This document shows positions 11,298-23,109 of a stretch of 64,000 bases of DNA, piece after piece. The stretch lies in contig NC_045140.1 of assembly GCF_008831285.2 (NCBI RefSeq), positions 27,608,131-27,672,130 of the forward strand. Direction: 5' to 3'. The number at the start of each line of letters is the position of its first letter. Position 1 is the stretch's first letter. Source of the DNA: Nymphaea colorata. Lineage: Eukaryota; Streptophyta; Magnoliopsida; Nymphaeales; Nymphaeaceae. Under the pieces are notes generated by a model that was not told the DNA's origin, ran no database searches, and saw only the letters and a program-made list of their open reading frames with translations. Made by a program: the position numbers and the translations under genes.

Positions 11298-12522
11298 GCG
11301 TTTTCATCAGACTTTACTGACGTTAGTGAGTGTGTCCAACTCTTGCGTATTAATTTTTTCAAAAGTATGGGGATCTAGAAGGTTCCAGGTCCACTTTCCA
11401 CAAGCGAATAAATGAGGAGTTGGGGGTTGAGCAATGTCGACTTGAGAGAGAGAAAAAATTACAGGAAACCACTTAACACTAGAGATATTAGCAAATAACT
11501 GCTCAAAATTTGACTTTTCTTGCATCGCAAATCAAATTTTACTGAATTTACATAGAGCCACTTTTATTTACCACGGTTAATTATAATTAAGGCTAAACAC
11601 GAGGCAATAGGGTGGCTAACATGTCTTCCTCAAGTCACTGCCCAGTCCCATGGTTGAAGAAACTACATTCATGGTTGATGAGCTAATGACATCATCTCAT
11701 AGGCATTGGTGATGTTGCATGTCGGTTGCTTCTTACTAAGCTTAAGCGAGCGAGAAGGTTATAATCCACCATTTGCAAACAACTCCAAAGGTCTCCATTC
11801 TCCTTAAGGAACTTGGGCCGTTCGGTGTCAATATTGATAATGGTGTACCTTTGAACATAGGTACTATACTTTATTGTGGAAAACATAAAGACATAATAGT
11901 TATGAGAATCAAACTAGAAACTTACATCTTCATGAATCTTTAATCTGATCAGCTATACTAAGTTTTTTGAAACTGGTTTGTACCTATGATCCTGCCATTA
12001 TAGGCTAGCATGATTACACCTTCCAATTTTCAAGATGAGGAGAGGGAACATAGAGTCAACCAAGACGAGATGCAGCCGCAGGGAAAGAGAGAACGAGGTA
12101 AACAACTACTTGATGACCACGAGGTTTTTCTTTCTTTATGTTAGCCATGAGAATTTTGTTGAAATGGGGATGGTAGAACGACACACCATAGGAGGTCAAT
12201 TTACTATTCCTTCAAAACTTGGGGGCCTTCTTTAATTTTTTCACTATTTTATTATACAACATAGAGAATTGCGGTTTCTGGGAGGGGAAGACGCACTCAT
12301 CGTCCCGGCTTCTTTGTGCTTCCGTTGATCTCTTGCTTTCCGTGTTCCGGCCCCTCTACCTACGCGTCTCAGGCTGTCACTGGACAGGGGTGGGCGGTCT
12401 TAAATATTGTTGGTGACCCCTTCCTTCATCCTTCGTTGTGAAGGAAGATCAATATCGTTGCCTCTCGATCTCTCTCTCTCACTCTCACTCTCTCCCTCTC
12501 TCGAAGCCGCAGAGCCAGCACC

Positions 12523-12603
12523 ATGGGAGGAGGCAACGGCCAGAAGGCCAGGATGGCACGCGAGAAGCATCTCGAGAAGATGAAGGCCCCCAAAGGTGCG
12601 TGC

Positions 12604-12640
<37 letters not shown>

Positions 12641-15600
12641 TGTGTGTGTCGCACTCACATACCGTTTCATGATAATGGGCTCGTCTGATGCAGGGAGTCA
12701 GCTGGAAACTAATAAGAAAGCCATGTCCATCCAGGTGCTTTTTCTCTTGCCCCTTGTTTTCCTCCTCCAATCTCCATCTGCTGTTCTCTTCGTCCAGCCT
12801 CTTTTCTTTTTCTTTTTTTTCTTTTCCCTTTTAAAAGATCGTGCGCTACCGTTGCAAATTTCTCAGGTGTCCCTTTTAGTTGGGTGGACTCAATCTTCGT
12901 AATACGATCAGTCCCCTTATTCGTTTATGTGCTTTTTTGTAACTTCTGGGTACTGGGTAGGCTTTTCTTTCCCTCTTCTTGTTTGTTGTAATTGCTGGAC
13001 TCATGTTTGTCCTCTAGGCGTATTAGCTTCTGTATTTATCTGGGTAGCAACGCGGACAAATATACGCGAAAGAACGAACTCAGGTTACAAAGAAAAGAAC
13101 GAAGTCTTTCGGTTTCCTCTGCTTTTGGTTGGAGATGGGAATAGGATGTCGGTTTGTGCATTCATTTTTCGGCTGGACTCTTAGGGAGTTCTTTTTCCGC
13201 TTAAAAGGGGCAATTGTCAACTCTTTCTTGCGTTAGTTCTTACATACTTACACCAGAATCAGCTCCTTTCTTGCATAATCTTTTCCCTTAGAGCGTGAAT
13301 GTGATCGGAAATTCTTGTGGTTTTGCAATGTCTGCACATTTGGCTTCTTCTTCTTCGGAGTGGATTTATTATTACTATATTGTTGTTGTTGTTGTTATTG
13401 TTATTATCAAGACACTTTTTATTATATGCGTCAATATTTCTTTTGATTGAAAAGAGGTCCTAAGGTGATAGATGGGAATAGAAGTTTTTGGACTGGCAAT
13501 TGCGTTTCTCTGAAAGCAGACCGTTAAAGTTGTTAGGGATGATACTATTTGAATCTCTTATTTTGAAATTCGGGAGTGGAACTTTCCGTCCGGTAGTGGC
13601 ATAAAACGATTCAGTTGTTGTTCCTACCAAGTATTATTTTAAATGTAATGAGGTAAAGAAATAATATGCTTCTTTGTCCAATATCAGTTTGCTCAAAAGA
13701 GTTGGGAAAGTAGAATTACTTGAACTATCACGAGGATGATTAGACGACAATCCCATTCTCCATAATTCTAAACAGTCTCTTCTGACGTTCTCCTGAGGGA
13801 CCCTCTCTGAGGTTCCTGTGTCAAGGACCAAGTGAAAAATAGTGAATGTTCGAGGCACACAAGAATTTTATTGTACTTTTGTTTGTTAAAGGAGGATATC
13901 TTCAAGTAAAATCAGATGTCTGGTTTGCTTCCTTCTGTTTTAGCCCTGTAACTGCCTCCCCTGTTGTTTGATGTGCTACATCGAATTCTGATCCACATTT
14001 AGCTACTCATCAACTTTTTTTGTGATGCTTTCCTTTCATTTGGCTCTTGAAAAAGCAATCTTCTTCTTCTTTTCTGAAGCATAATGTCAACAGCATTTAT
14101 TGCAGTTTTTGACATTTTCTTTTCCTTATCATATCCGTATTCTATATGGTTTAAATATCCAAGGGAGGGACAGTGAAGAAAAAGAAAGAAGTTACGCTGA
14201 TGATGGGGTCTGAGAAGTGTCAAATGGGAAAAAAGATGGAAAAATTGATATCAGGATATGGCTGTTGAAATACAGACAAGAAAAGAGGGTCACAAGCCTC
14301 CATTGTGTGATAAAAACATGGGGAATTATGAAAATAAGAAGTCTCTCATAATTTGTGAAACCTCAAGGTTATATGCTAAATTGTGATGTTTTTTATGAAA
14401 TCAAAGTGAGAGGAGTATGTCATAGGTTCAATATAATGAATATTTGAAAAAGCCAAACAGTTTCGGAATATCATACTTTTGTGATTTGGAGTGCCTGTAC
14501 ATGGGCACTTTGATATGTGAAAATGGTGTTGGCGTTAGTGATGCCCATGAACATAGATATGAGAAACTCCAGCATATCAAAGCTTCTACGTAATGTAGCT
14601 ATATTCTCTTTTACACTGTAAAAGACATCTTCCAGTCCAAGGATGAGCAAAGACAATGGAATAAAAAAGAAATGCTTTCTCATATCCAATTGCAAGTCCT
14701 GTGTGAGAGTGTGTGTGTGTGTGTTTTTTTTTTGGGGGGGGCGGGGGGAGGAGGGTAAATAAGTGAAAAACCATTGCACAAGAATTGCCTCGTCAGTTCA
14801 GCATTCCAGTTTCCTTCTAATGTATGCAGTTAACTGATATTTACAAATTACCAATGCTAGGAGTTTGGTTGGGGAATTGTCACTGCTTTGGTTCTGTTTG
14901 TTCTTTATTGATTCGTCATGGTTCTAGTAGGAATATGAGGTTTTATTTGATTCATAGACCAAGATAATTCCTATCAATAGTAAATTTGTATGTATTAGGT
15001 ATAAACAACAATAAAATAAGTAGGATAAGAGAACATTCGCAAGGCCTGGATCAATCAAGATAGGATGAGCCAACAATTTGTTTGTCTTTTAGGTGTGGTA
15101 AGGGACTGTTCTTTCTCCTAGGCTACACTATAGTTTCCATAGGATGTTGTAGATCGGGATTTATCCGTGTTCGCACTTCACAGGTTGTCACTCACTTGTT
15201 TCAAGTTCATGTCTGGTGCCTAAATGCATAACTAATTTCACCATCCTAAACATAATGTATCTGATAATGCTTCATCTTACATTGATTATACTATTTGAAC
15301 TGAAATATGGCCCTCATAAGAATGTAAAGCTGCTGATGATGGTATAAAGTAGTTAAAAACTATCTAGCAACCATTGTAATATAACAAAGTTGGCTTTGAC
15401 AGTGGATCTTGGTCCCTGATTGAAATCTTTGAATACATCTAATGCCTACCTCATTGATCTAATACTAGAGGATCTGCTTTGAGTTGCATCATATTTTCTG
15501 ACTGATATTTTCACTCAACTGATCACCCTTCTTCCATCTATAAATTACAGATACTGGATTAGTATATCTCAGATAGACTGGGAAAGCCTTTTATCTGCTG

Positions 15601-18600
15601 TACAATTGGTGGGTCAATGTTAGGAGTTTAGGTTTCATGGAAATGCTTATGTGGGCTGAACAACGGTCCAAGAACTTGTTTGGTTGGAATTAGGGGCATT
15701 GTTTTCCCCTTATGATTTGTATAGTTTGTCATTGGTTCAGTGGCATTCATACGTTTCACCAGCCCCTAGCTCGGCCACAAGCGACAAGCACTGGCCAACA
15801 TATGCCCACTTCTGCGTGGATCGACACATCATCATGTGCCCTAACTCCAATCTCTCATGGTGTGTTCACTTAGAGGGCAACTCAGCAGCTTATGGGTCCC
15901 ATTTTCCCTTCTTGTGGCTGCTCTCTGGGGGTATGATCCTCTATTTTAATTATTATGGGGTAGACCTTGTAACTCTCATTCCTTTTCACGGTGTAGGGAT
16001 CCTGCACTCCCATAAAAAATAGGCCATACCATATAATCTCCCCTCCAACACATGGTGCCAAGTGGGGAAACTGCCCAAAGGAGGAGTTATGCCAAAATTA
16101 GAAGCCTCTTTGATTTTAGCCACTTCGGAAGCCTCCATGATATTAGTCACCTCCTTTAAACAAAATAATTATGCACCAGATTTGGGGCGACAATCTAGGA
16201 TCTTAATTAGTTTAGGAGGGAAATTTTAGATTCAAATTCATTTGGTAGACCGGTCCATCCCTATGCCTATTTAATCTCTCAACTCTCAAGTTGTAATCAT
16301 GGACTTGCAATGGAATGAAGATTTGGCTTTGACATCAATCTCTCTCACTCACCCCTCATCTTCTGTCACAAAAATCCCCACTCGGTGCCGGCTAGTCAAG
16401 CTGAGTGTTGGCCAGTCTTCAGTGTGCAACCTGCCCATAGCAGTTTAGGCTCTCCTTGTTGGAAGAAAGCACTAGACTTGTTGTCGCATCTGGTAGAGTG
16501 AAGCTCTCCTAACCCCTCTCTGGTTGGCAACTTCGCACAATGGCTCTCCTAATGCAGCCCGGCGACTTAACCGAGGGCGCTCCACTCCTCTCTGACAATC
16601 TTTCATATCCTGCACTATTCCTGCATGTTGTAGTTTCAAGCATCCTCTTTCTTGGTTCATTGCCCCAGGCAAACAACTTTGGATTCTTGCATGCCTACAC
16701 TCATTGGAAAGATTGTAAAATTATCTTTCCAATGAACTATTGCACCTCATCGGAATCCAGACGAGGGAGATATCGCTGATTTATTTCGGCTGGCTAAGCC
16801 GGAATTTGTCAGCGTGGAAATAATCTGTCATGCACTTCGCCAATTTCTGGGGGCAACATCTCTCTACTTCGGTGTCCAATCACTGTGAAATTTGGAGAAC
16901 CAATGCATGATTATCCAAATTCCCAATGCTCAAAAACATGGCTGAACAAAGTTACCATCTGCCCAACTGTAGCTGCACCCAAACATCGTTGTAGGGCAGC
17001 ACTACACTCCCTGACCGAGCATCCTTGGGGTCCTAGAACCAGGCATAGATCAGGCTCGCATCAAGTGATATCAGAGTAAGGGATGATTCCTCTGCCCACC
17101 AGCAAGTTGTCTATATTCTGACACTTCTTTGACGTTCTAGAGCCCTTCTTTTCCTTCTTTGGCATGGAGGTATCAGATGAAGTCTGCTCCTATTCCAGCT
17201 ATCGACCGTCATGCAAGTGAAAGGCGAGGCTGGCATGTGGAGAGCAAGATTGATGATAGCTACTACCTTGAAGAAGGCTTTTCCACTGGTCGACACAAAT
17301 CAGCTGACCGTTGCTAACTATCTATTTCAAGGTACGTTGGTGCAGATCCCTCGTGCGCTAAATCTCGTTTGTAACAAAGCCGTGGTTGGGTAGAAGACAC
17401 CCTAACCATTCCCGGCGTTGGCACACCCAGCCTCTACCACGCATAGTCAATTCAATTGGAGGCATCAGCCGCCATATCTTCATCTGCCACCGTGCTCAAG
17501 GATCCCGTGTTGGAAACACTCATCAATGACAGCCACAGTTTGCATAGGACTTTCTAACAAAGACTAGAGGAGGCGGCGCGTGAACCCTTTACACCTCCTC
17601 TGACTGGCTCTCCTCTTTGCACATCAAGGTTTGTATCCATAATGTTGACAAACCTGCCTTTGGTGACTCCACTTCAAGCAGCCAAGAATCACAGATCGGC
17701 CAAAGAATTCAAGTTGGATGAGGAGGAAGAAGAGTCAGGCACTATTGTGTCCGTGCAACGACTTGATTGGATGTCATGCCCACTCCTTCTGGATAACCCG
17801 TGAACTAACAAATGACACAATGACGACTTGATTGGATGTCATGCCCACTCCTTCTGGATAACCCGTGAACTAACAAATGACACAATGTGCATGCTTCATA
17901 TTGTTTGGTACAACAGCCCTCTTTCAGTCGAGAAAAGATGCCTAAGGGACTTGTCTCCACCATCTTGGACTGGCTCTATGGGTGCCTCTTGAAGCCCATA
18001 GATTCTTCCTTGCCAGCACCTCCACTCATGGAGACCAGTCCTCCAATGGCCATGACCTTGCTGGCCCTAGGCAATTTAAGAGTGGAAGTACACCGAACCG
18101 TCCCACTACCAGTTCCTACCATCCACAATGGACCGTAAAGCCTAATCGTGATGATTGAAGTTCCGGCACTACCAGCACCATGTTCATGCCAACATAACTC
18201 CACTCGAATCAAGCATTGTTGGACAACACTCACTTAGGTATCCCTCGCCCTGGTCACGACATTGATGCACCTCGCTCCATGGGACCAGGTGGAAATCAGT
18301 GCGCTTGTTGGGCTTTGAGGACAAGGCTCATTTTAAGGGAGTTGGATTGATTTGTCCCCATCTTTGACCTGCATCCGCTTCACCGACCCCTGGCTAGGCC
18401 ACTGTCGGCACACCCACCAAGCACTGGCTAACATGTGTCCATTTTCGTTTTGACTGACATCTCATCATCGGCCCTAGCCTCAATCCCTCATGGTCCGTGA
18501 TTTGGGGGACAACTCAGCAGCTTGTGGACCTCACTTCAACACATGTTGCCAAGTGAGGAAATCACGTAAGGGCGGCGCTGTGCCAAAATTTGGGAGCCTG

Positions 18601-19540
18601 CTTGATTTTAGCTGCCTCCTTTAAGTAAACTAATAATGCACCAGATTTGGGACAACAATTTAGGATCCTAATTAGTTTAGGAGGGAAATTTAAATTCAAA
18701 TAAAGTGTTTGAAATTCAAATTCATCTTGTAGAGGCCGGCTCATCCCTTCTCCGGCCCGACTATGTCAGCATGGACAGGATCTGCACCACACTTGGTCTG
18801 CCGACTTTCGGGGGCCACATCTCTTTACCTTAGTGCCGGATTGCCGTGAAATTTGGAAACCAATGTATAATTATCGAATCTCCCAATCCCCAAAAACAAG
18901 GATGAACAAAGTTTGTTTTTTGCCCATCTGCCCAATCGTGGCCATTCCATGCATGGTTGCAGCTCAGCAATGCATCCCCTAGCCGGATGTCACCCGGGGG
19001 TCCTAAAAGTGGGCCTAGATCAGACTTGCATCAGCTGATGAGAACATTTTCAAGGTGCTAGAGTTACCACTAACTAGCAACTAGTCGACAATCAATTTGC
19101 AGTGGGTCTTTTTCGGGTGGGTAGTGATGTAGTGGTGGATATAAGTGAGCCGATTTAGTTTGGATATGGTAACGCCAATTTCTAGCTCAAAGCTATCAAT
19201 TGGGGTAGTTTTGTTAGCTTTTTTTTATTAGTGCTTATCTATAAATCGAGATGTGAACCTTGATGTCTTAGCGTTGGCCGATGAGTTTGCATTTGAGTCT
19301 AGGAATTTGGACAAACTTAGGTGGTGAAACCAGATTATATTTCCCAGTTTGAACAATCTGTCTTTATCTCATGTGGTATTTGTTTTTTAATTTGGTTATT
19401 GGTGTCTATGGACTGTGCAGTGCAAGGTGTGCATGCAGACGTTTATGTGCACAACAACGGAAGTGAAGTGCAGGGAGCATGCAGACGCAAAGCATCCGAA
19501 AGTCGATGTCTATCAATGTTTTCCACACCTCCAAAAGTAA
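12523..19540 (+). CDS. Small SERF-like/At2g23090-type zinc-finger protein, copy A (77 aa, 3 exons)
   Basis: Exons 12523-12595, 12694-12734 and 19421-19540 (73, 41 and 120 nt) encode 77 aa. The N-terminus, MGGGNGQKARMAREKHLEKM, is the basic 4F5/SERF-like segment; exon 2 gives GSQLETNKKAMSIQ. Exon 3 carries the zinc site CKVCMQTFMC ... H-x4-H (CREHADAKH) and the family ending VYQCFPHLQK. Length and layout match Arabidopsis At2g23090 and its zinc-finger-706-like relatives, which are small, partly disordered proteins. Their molecular role in plants is not established; human SERF proteins modify protein aggregation, but that is not evidence here. The leader is CT-rich. Intron 1 has CT and GT microsatellites. 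Intron 2 is 6.7 kb and holds an old LTR retrotransposon in the sense orientation. The tandem paralog is at 23.0 kb. Confidence 0.93.
12604..12649. repeat. (CT)n(GT)n compound microsatellite in intron 1
   Basis: A CT run followed directly by a GT run within the 98-bp first intron of copy A, taking up almost half of it. The paralog's first intron has only a CT run (23077-23106). Confidence 0.97.
15713..17063 (+). repeat. Left LTR
   Basis: About 1.35 kb, TG...CA ends. It shares blocks with the right LTR such as gcaactcagcagctt(a/g)tgg, atgcaccagatttggg and taattagtttaggagggaaatt. A TATA-like tatttaa lies near 16269. It is about twice as long as the right LTR. Confidence 0.75.
17066..17077 (+). 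other. Primer binding site of the LTR element
   Basis: tgatatcagagt lies two bases after the left LTR and matches the plant iMet PBS (tggtatcagagc) at 10 of 12 positions. This fixes the element's orientation as plus. Confidence 0.7.
17758..17887. repeat. 65-bp tandem duplication within the LTR element
   Basis: The unit starting acgacttgattggatgtc is repeated with period 65 in the interior of the element. The copies are essentially identical while the LTRs are diverged, so this duplication is much younger than the insertion. Confidence 0.93.
18348..19033 (+). repeat. Right LTR
   Basis: About 0.69 kb, TGATTTGT...GCATCA, corresponding to the two ends of the left LTR. The middle third of the left LTR (roughly 16270-16760) has no counterpart here. 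Confidence 0.75.
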
Positions 19541-20831
19541 GTCCAACAGATGACGATGGGTGTTAAGAACGGATTGATAGACTGAGCAGCAGTTATTAGG
19601 ATCTTTCTGAAATTCCTCCATCTTTGAAAGTCTAGTTGTTATCTGCCTGTAACGAACTCTTTCGTGGAGCTACCAACACTCTACTGTCTGTGCTTCCTGT
19701 TCAGCGCCCACCTACCTTGTAATCCTCCTAAAACCAGACCTCCTTTTATATAATACATATAAGTTAGCTATGTTCAATTGTTTCTTCTTTCTGTCTCATT
19801 GATCTCAAATATCAATTCTGAGATATTGCTTGATGCCATTTCACTCTCCTTGATGAAAGAAGAATCTGCTAAAAACAGACATCAAGATACCATAATAACA
19901 AGTGTGAATTGAGTCCCGTAGATCCTGAGTAGATGATCATCGAAGATCATGCGGATGGCTTTTCCGGTCCGAAAAAATTTAAAGCAGCCTGGAGGGATCT
20001 CACTATTTTTTACTTTTGGAAGCTTGTCTGGTCCATCAAACAGCTCCTATAGTTTATCTCTCTTTCCCCCTTGTCGAAAATCGAGGAATATCTCCCCCAA
20101 TTGACCTGTGCTTGGGTAAATTCCCAGTTGTTAAAATCCTTTGCATCATCCGCCATTGTGGTGAGAGGTTGTGGATTCTATGTTGCAAGCCAAAGTCTAA
20201 GATGCTAAGCTGAAAAAACTGCAGGGGCTATAGGCCTCTGTATGTTTTAATCAAAATTAATATAAATTGTTTAAATTTTTTTAATTCGATGAGACAAAAA
20301 TGGGCCGATACACGAGAGGATGTGAGAAAGTTAAACGGAAAGAACAGTTTCTTTCTCAATCAAAATCGTGGTGAGTGGTGACTTGCCTTTAACTAGGGCA
20401 AGATCTGTTTAATCTGCATTCTCAAAAACCGACAGACAGCAAAGGATGGGTGATCCATATAATCATCATAAGTTGTTACTCTTTTATCGCTGGTTCTTTC
20501 TGAATTCATTCAAGTATATAGTTTCAACTGCAGTTACAAAGCAGCGGCACCATCTCTCTCTTCTATCTCTCTGCCGTTAAATCAGAAACCAGTGTACGAA
20601 AACGTAAGTATAATCAAAATTTTGGTTCATCAACAGAATGATCAAAGTTTTCTGTTGAAACAGAGAGGAAAAGGCCAAGTGATCTGTTTCGCTTTCGCTT
20701 TGCTTTGGGTTGCACTAGGGTTGCTTTTTAATCTACAGCTGAGTGAAGAAACGTGAATGAATCGTTAACAAGCAAGTGTTCTGTGAGCTTGGCGTGTCAC
20801 ATGAGGAGAAAAAGAAAAAGAGCAAAAACAA

Positions 20832-20935
20832 GAACGGCATGAACTCTTGTATTGGAGAGGCACATTTGGAAAAATAAAGAGAGAAAAAACAGGAACGGCA
20901 TGAACTCTTGCATTGGAGAAGCGCAAAAAAATGTT
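20832..20935. repeat. 61-bp-period direct duplication
   Basis: gaacggcatgaactcttg(t/c)attggaga occurs at 20832 and at 20893 with similar flanks. Confidence 0.85.
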
Positions 20936-21571
20936 ACCATCTCGAGAGTGCAATTATAGCCATTTTATTTGGACAGGATGCCTGCTGTCTCAAGCACAAG
21001 CTTTATGAAATAAAATTTTATACTTCACGAGGGAATGAAGCGATATTAACAACTTAATGCGGCACCGTTAAAAAAATTCTCAGGCTACAGTTTATATATA
21101 TATTAAATGTTGAATCTAGTTTTTCAAAGTTACTTAACCATTTATTGATTCTTCTTCTTTTGACATCTTATTCCCAAATTTTGATATACATTCTTATTTT
21201 ATCGGTAGGAGAGGCAGTTGGACGAACGAGTGATAAAAATGAGACGTTTCATATTTGTGTTAAAAAATATTTTAGACAAAACGTGAGCCTTTTAATGTGT
21301 TTATAAACATTAATTTAATATAAACTATGTTTTAGTTTTTTATAAAAGATTGACCTTTTTACTATAAAAAAGTTTATCTTAATAAAAGATTTATTTTTTA
21401 TTAAAAAATATTATTAAAGTAAAAAATGACCAACTTAGTATACATTTCTCACCAAATCACTGTTTAAGTTTATACTTATAAAGTTAGATTATAAAAAAAA
21501 AAAACATTAACAATCAATTTTAATAGGTTTGCTTTTTGTTTCTTGCCTAAGTGGTTTAATATTAACTAGGT

Positions 21572-21852
21572 CTGGGCATTGGGCCGGTTCAACCCAACAC
21601 TTGAAAATCGAATCTTGGCTCGGCTCAATACTTGACATCACAGCTCGAACCCTGCTCACTTTGTTCGATTAAAATAAAAAAATATTCTTAAATATAAAAC
21701 AAAAATGTTTAAATAACATATTTTAATAATTAAATATATATCATTATTAAATAAAATTAATATTTAAAAAATAAATCAGGCCAAGTACCAAGTACTCAAG
21801 CCAGCCTGTTATGTTATGGGCCAGGTAAAGAGCACCTAGGCCCGATACCCAA
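21572..21852. mobile_element. MITE-like foldback element, ~280 bp
   Basis: The left end ctgggcattgggcc and the right end (read in reverse) cttgggtatcgggcc are inverted repeats with few mismatches. They enclose an AT-rich core with no coding potential. The 'gggccggttcaacccaa' style is common among plant non-autonomous DNA elements. The target-site duplication is unclear. Confidence 0.5.
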
Positions 21853-21979
21853 GGTTAGTATTAAGCAACACACTCGATGCACTATCTAATGCAATGTATA
21901 TGCTTTAATCACATTCAATCATTGAAGTGAATCAAGTGGTCATTGGATGAAACTCAAGATAGCTTGCTGATTTTAGCTT

Positions 21980-22003
21980 TTATATATATATATATATATA
22001 TAG
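21980..22003. repeat. (TA)n microsatellite, repeated ~100 bp downstream
   Basis: gattttagcttttatatata introduces a TA run here and again near 22071-22096, so the microsatellite and its flank were duplicated together. Confidence 0.85.
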
Positions 22004-22995
22004 TGATTAATCATATATACTTGATGCAATGAATTGGGTGACTACGACTAAGCTCAAAACAGTGAGAGGATTTTAGCTTTTATATATATATATATAATTG
22101 AATGGTGACTTTGGTTTTACCATTACCTAACCATCTAATCAAAGTTATATGAACGATTAAGATAAAAACAAATAAAAAAAATATGATGAGTGTTTTTGTT
22201 ATTTAACATCAGTTTACATATTTTTTTTCTCTCAACCATCCAATCATTTCAAATAAATGATCCAGCCATTTCAAATAAATGGTCTTCGTTCATTGACTTA
22301 TATATATATATAATGGGTGGTTAAAAGAAAAACAAAATTAATAATGTGATGAACACTTGCTTAACTGGTTTGATTAACAATCCTATTTAAAAAATTTTAA
22401 CAAAAATCAAAAGTCAAAGTATAATTTTTATGTAGACAAAATTTTAAAAAAACATATAATTGTTTTGTTTCTGATATGCACGTGAATTGAATAGGCTGTG
22501 TATTTTGAAGTAAATAAACTTGTATTGACTTTAAATAAAAATAATTTTATATGTACAGTTTAAGTTATCAATCAAATTGTTCAAATGACTTGTAAATCAA
22601 TTAACATAAATTTACCGAGTACACAGGCACACCCACGTACAGAAATATTCTTTATTGATTCTATCTGCGTTCTTATTATCCTTATTGGTTCTTAAGCATA
22701 TTTTATTTTGTTAAAATATTTTGTTTAGGTACGCATGGATTCTGGGTTGGAGTTCTTACTTCTTACCGTTATCCAACGCTCAAAAAAAAAAAAGAAAAAA
22801 TTGAAAAAAAAAGAAGGAAAAAGAAGAACAAAAGAACAAGGATGAGGGGAGAAACCGGCGGCCAAGCGAAAAGAAAATTCTCTGCTTCATCTTCGCTCTC
22901 AATCTTTTGACGCCATCTTCTCTCTCTCTCTCTCGCTCTGCCTTCTGCTTCTGAGGAGTCGGAGGAGGAAGCACGAAATCAACAAAGAACCAGCG

Positions 22996-23074
22996 ATGGG
23001 AGGAGGCAATGGCCAGAAGTCGAGGATGGCACGCGAGAAGCATATGGAGAAGATGAAAGCCGCTAAAGGTGAGT

Positions 23075-23109
<35 letters not shown>

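Larger units (their letters stand above)
8725..12420. other. Intergenic, repeats and a decayed gene copy only
   Basis: Apart from the tandem repeat at 9.0-9.3 kb, the 3'-end copy at 10.2 kb and the AT microsatellite at 11.27 kb, I see no gene. Open stretches near 9.7-10.0 and 11.3-11.9 kb lack splice context and protein-like composition. The last ~100 bp lead into the CT-rich leader of the next gene. Confidence 0.5.
15713..19033 (+). mobile_element. Old, internally shortened LTR retrotransposon inside an intron
   Basis: A fossil LTR element. Both ends are repeats beginning TGATTTGT and ending GCATCA. A primer binding site like the initiator-Met tRNA 3' end follows the left LTR, and a purine-rich tract (aagggagttgga) precedes the right one. 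The interior is only ~1.3 kb and most coding parts expected of Ty1/copia or Ty3/gypsy are missing, so the superfamily is undecided; it could be a non-autonomous derivative. It is clearly broken, with many breaks. The LTRs differ widely by eye, so the insertion is old (millions of years as a rough inference). I could not see a clear target-site duplication. It sits in intron 2 of the SERF-like copy A. Confidence 0.78.
19541..22995. other. Intergenic between the two SERF-like paralogs
   Basis: Contains the 3'UTR of copy A (to about 19.8 kb), a 61-bp duplication (20.83-20.95 kb), a foldback element (21.57-21.85 kb), TA runs near 21.98 and 22.08 kb, and from about 22.78 kb an A-rich then CT-rich leader for copy B. 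From 21.0 to 22.7 kb it is strongly AT-rich. I see no coding exons. Confidence 0.55.

Noticed and set aside
12400-12902. Several Arg/Glu- or His/Thr-rich open frames
   Set aside because: They are translations of the CT/GT microsatellites around exon 1 of the SERF-like copy A.
15684-16022. 112-codon open frame
   Set aside because: Lies within the left LTR and is not a host gene.
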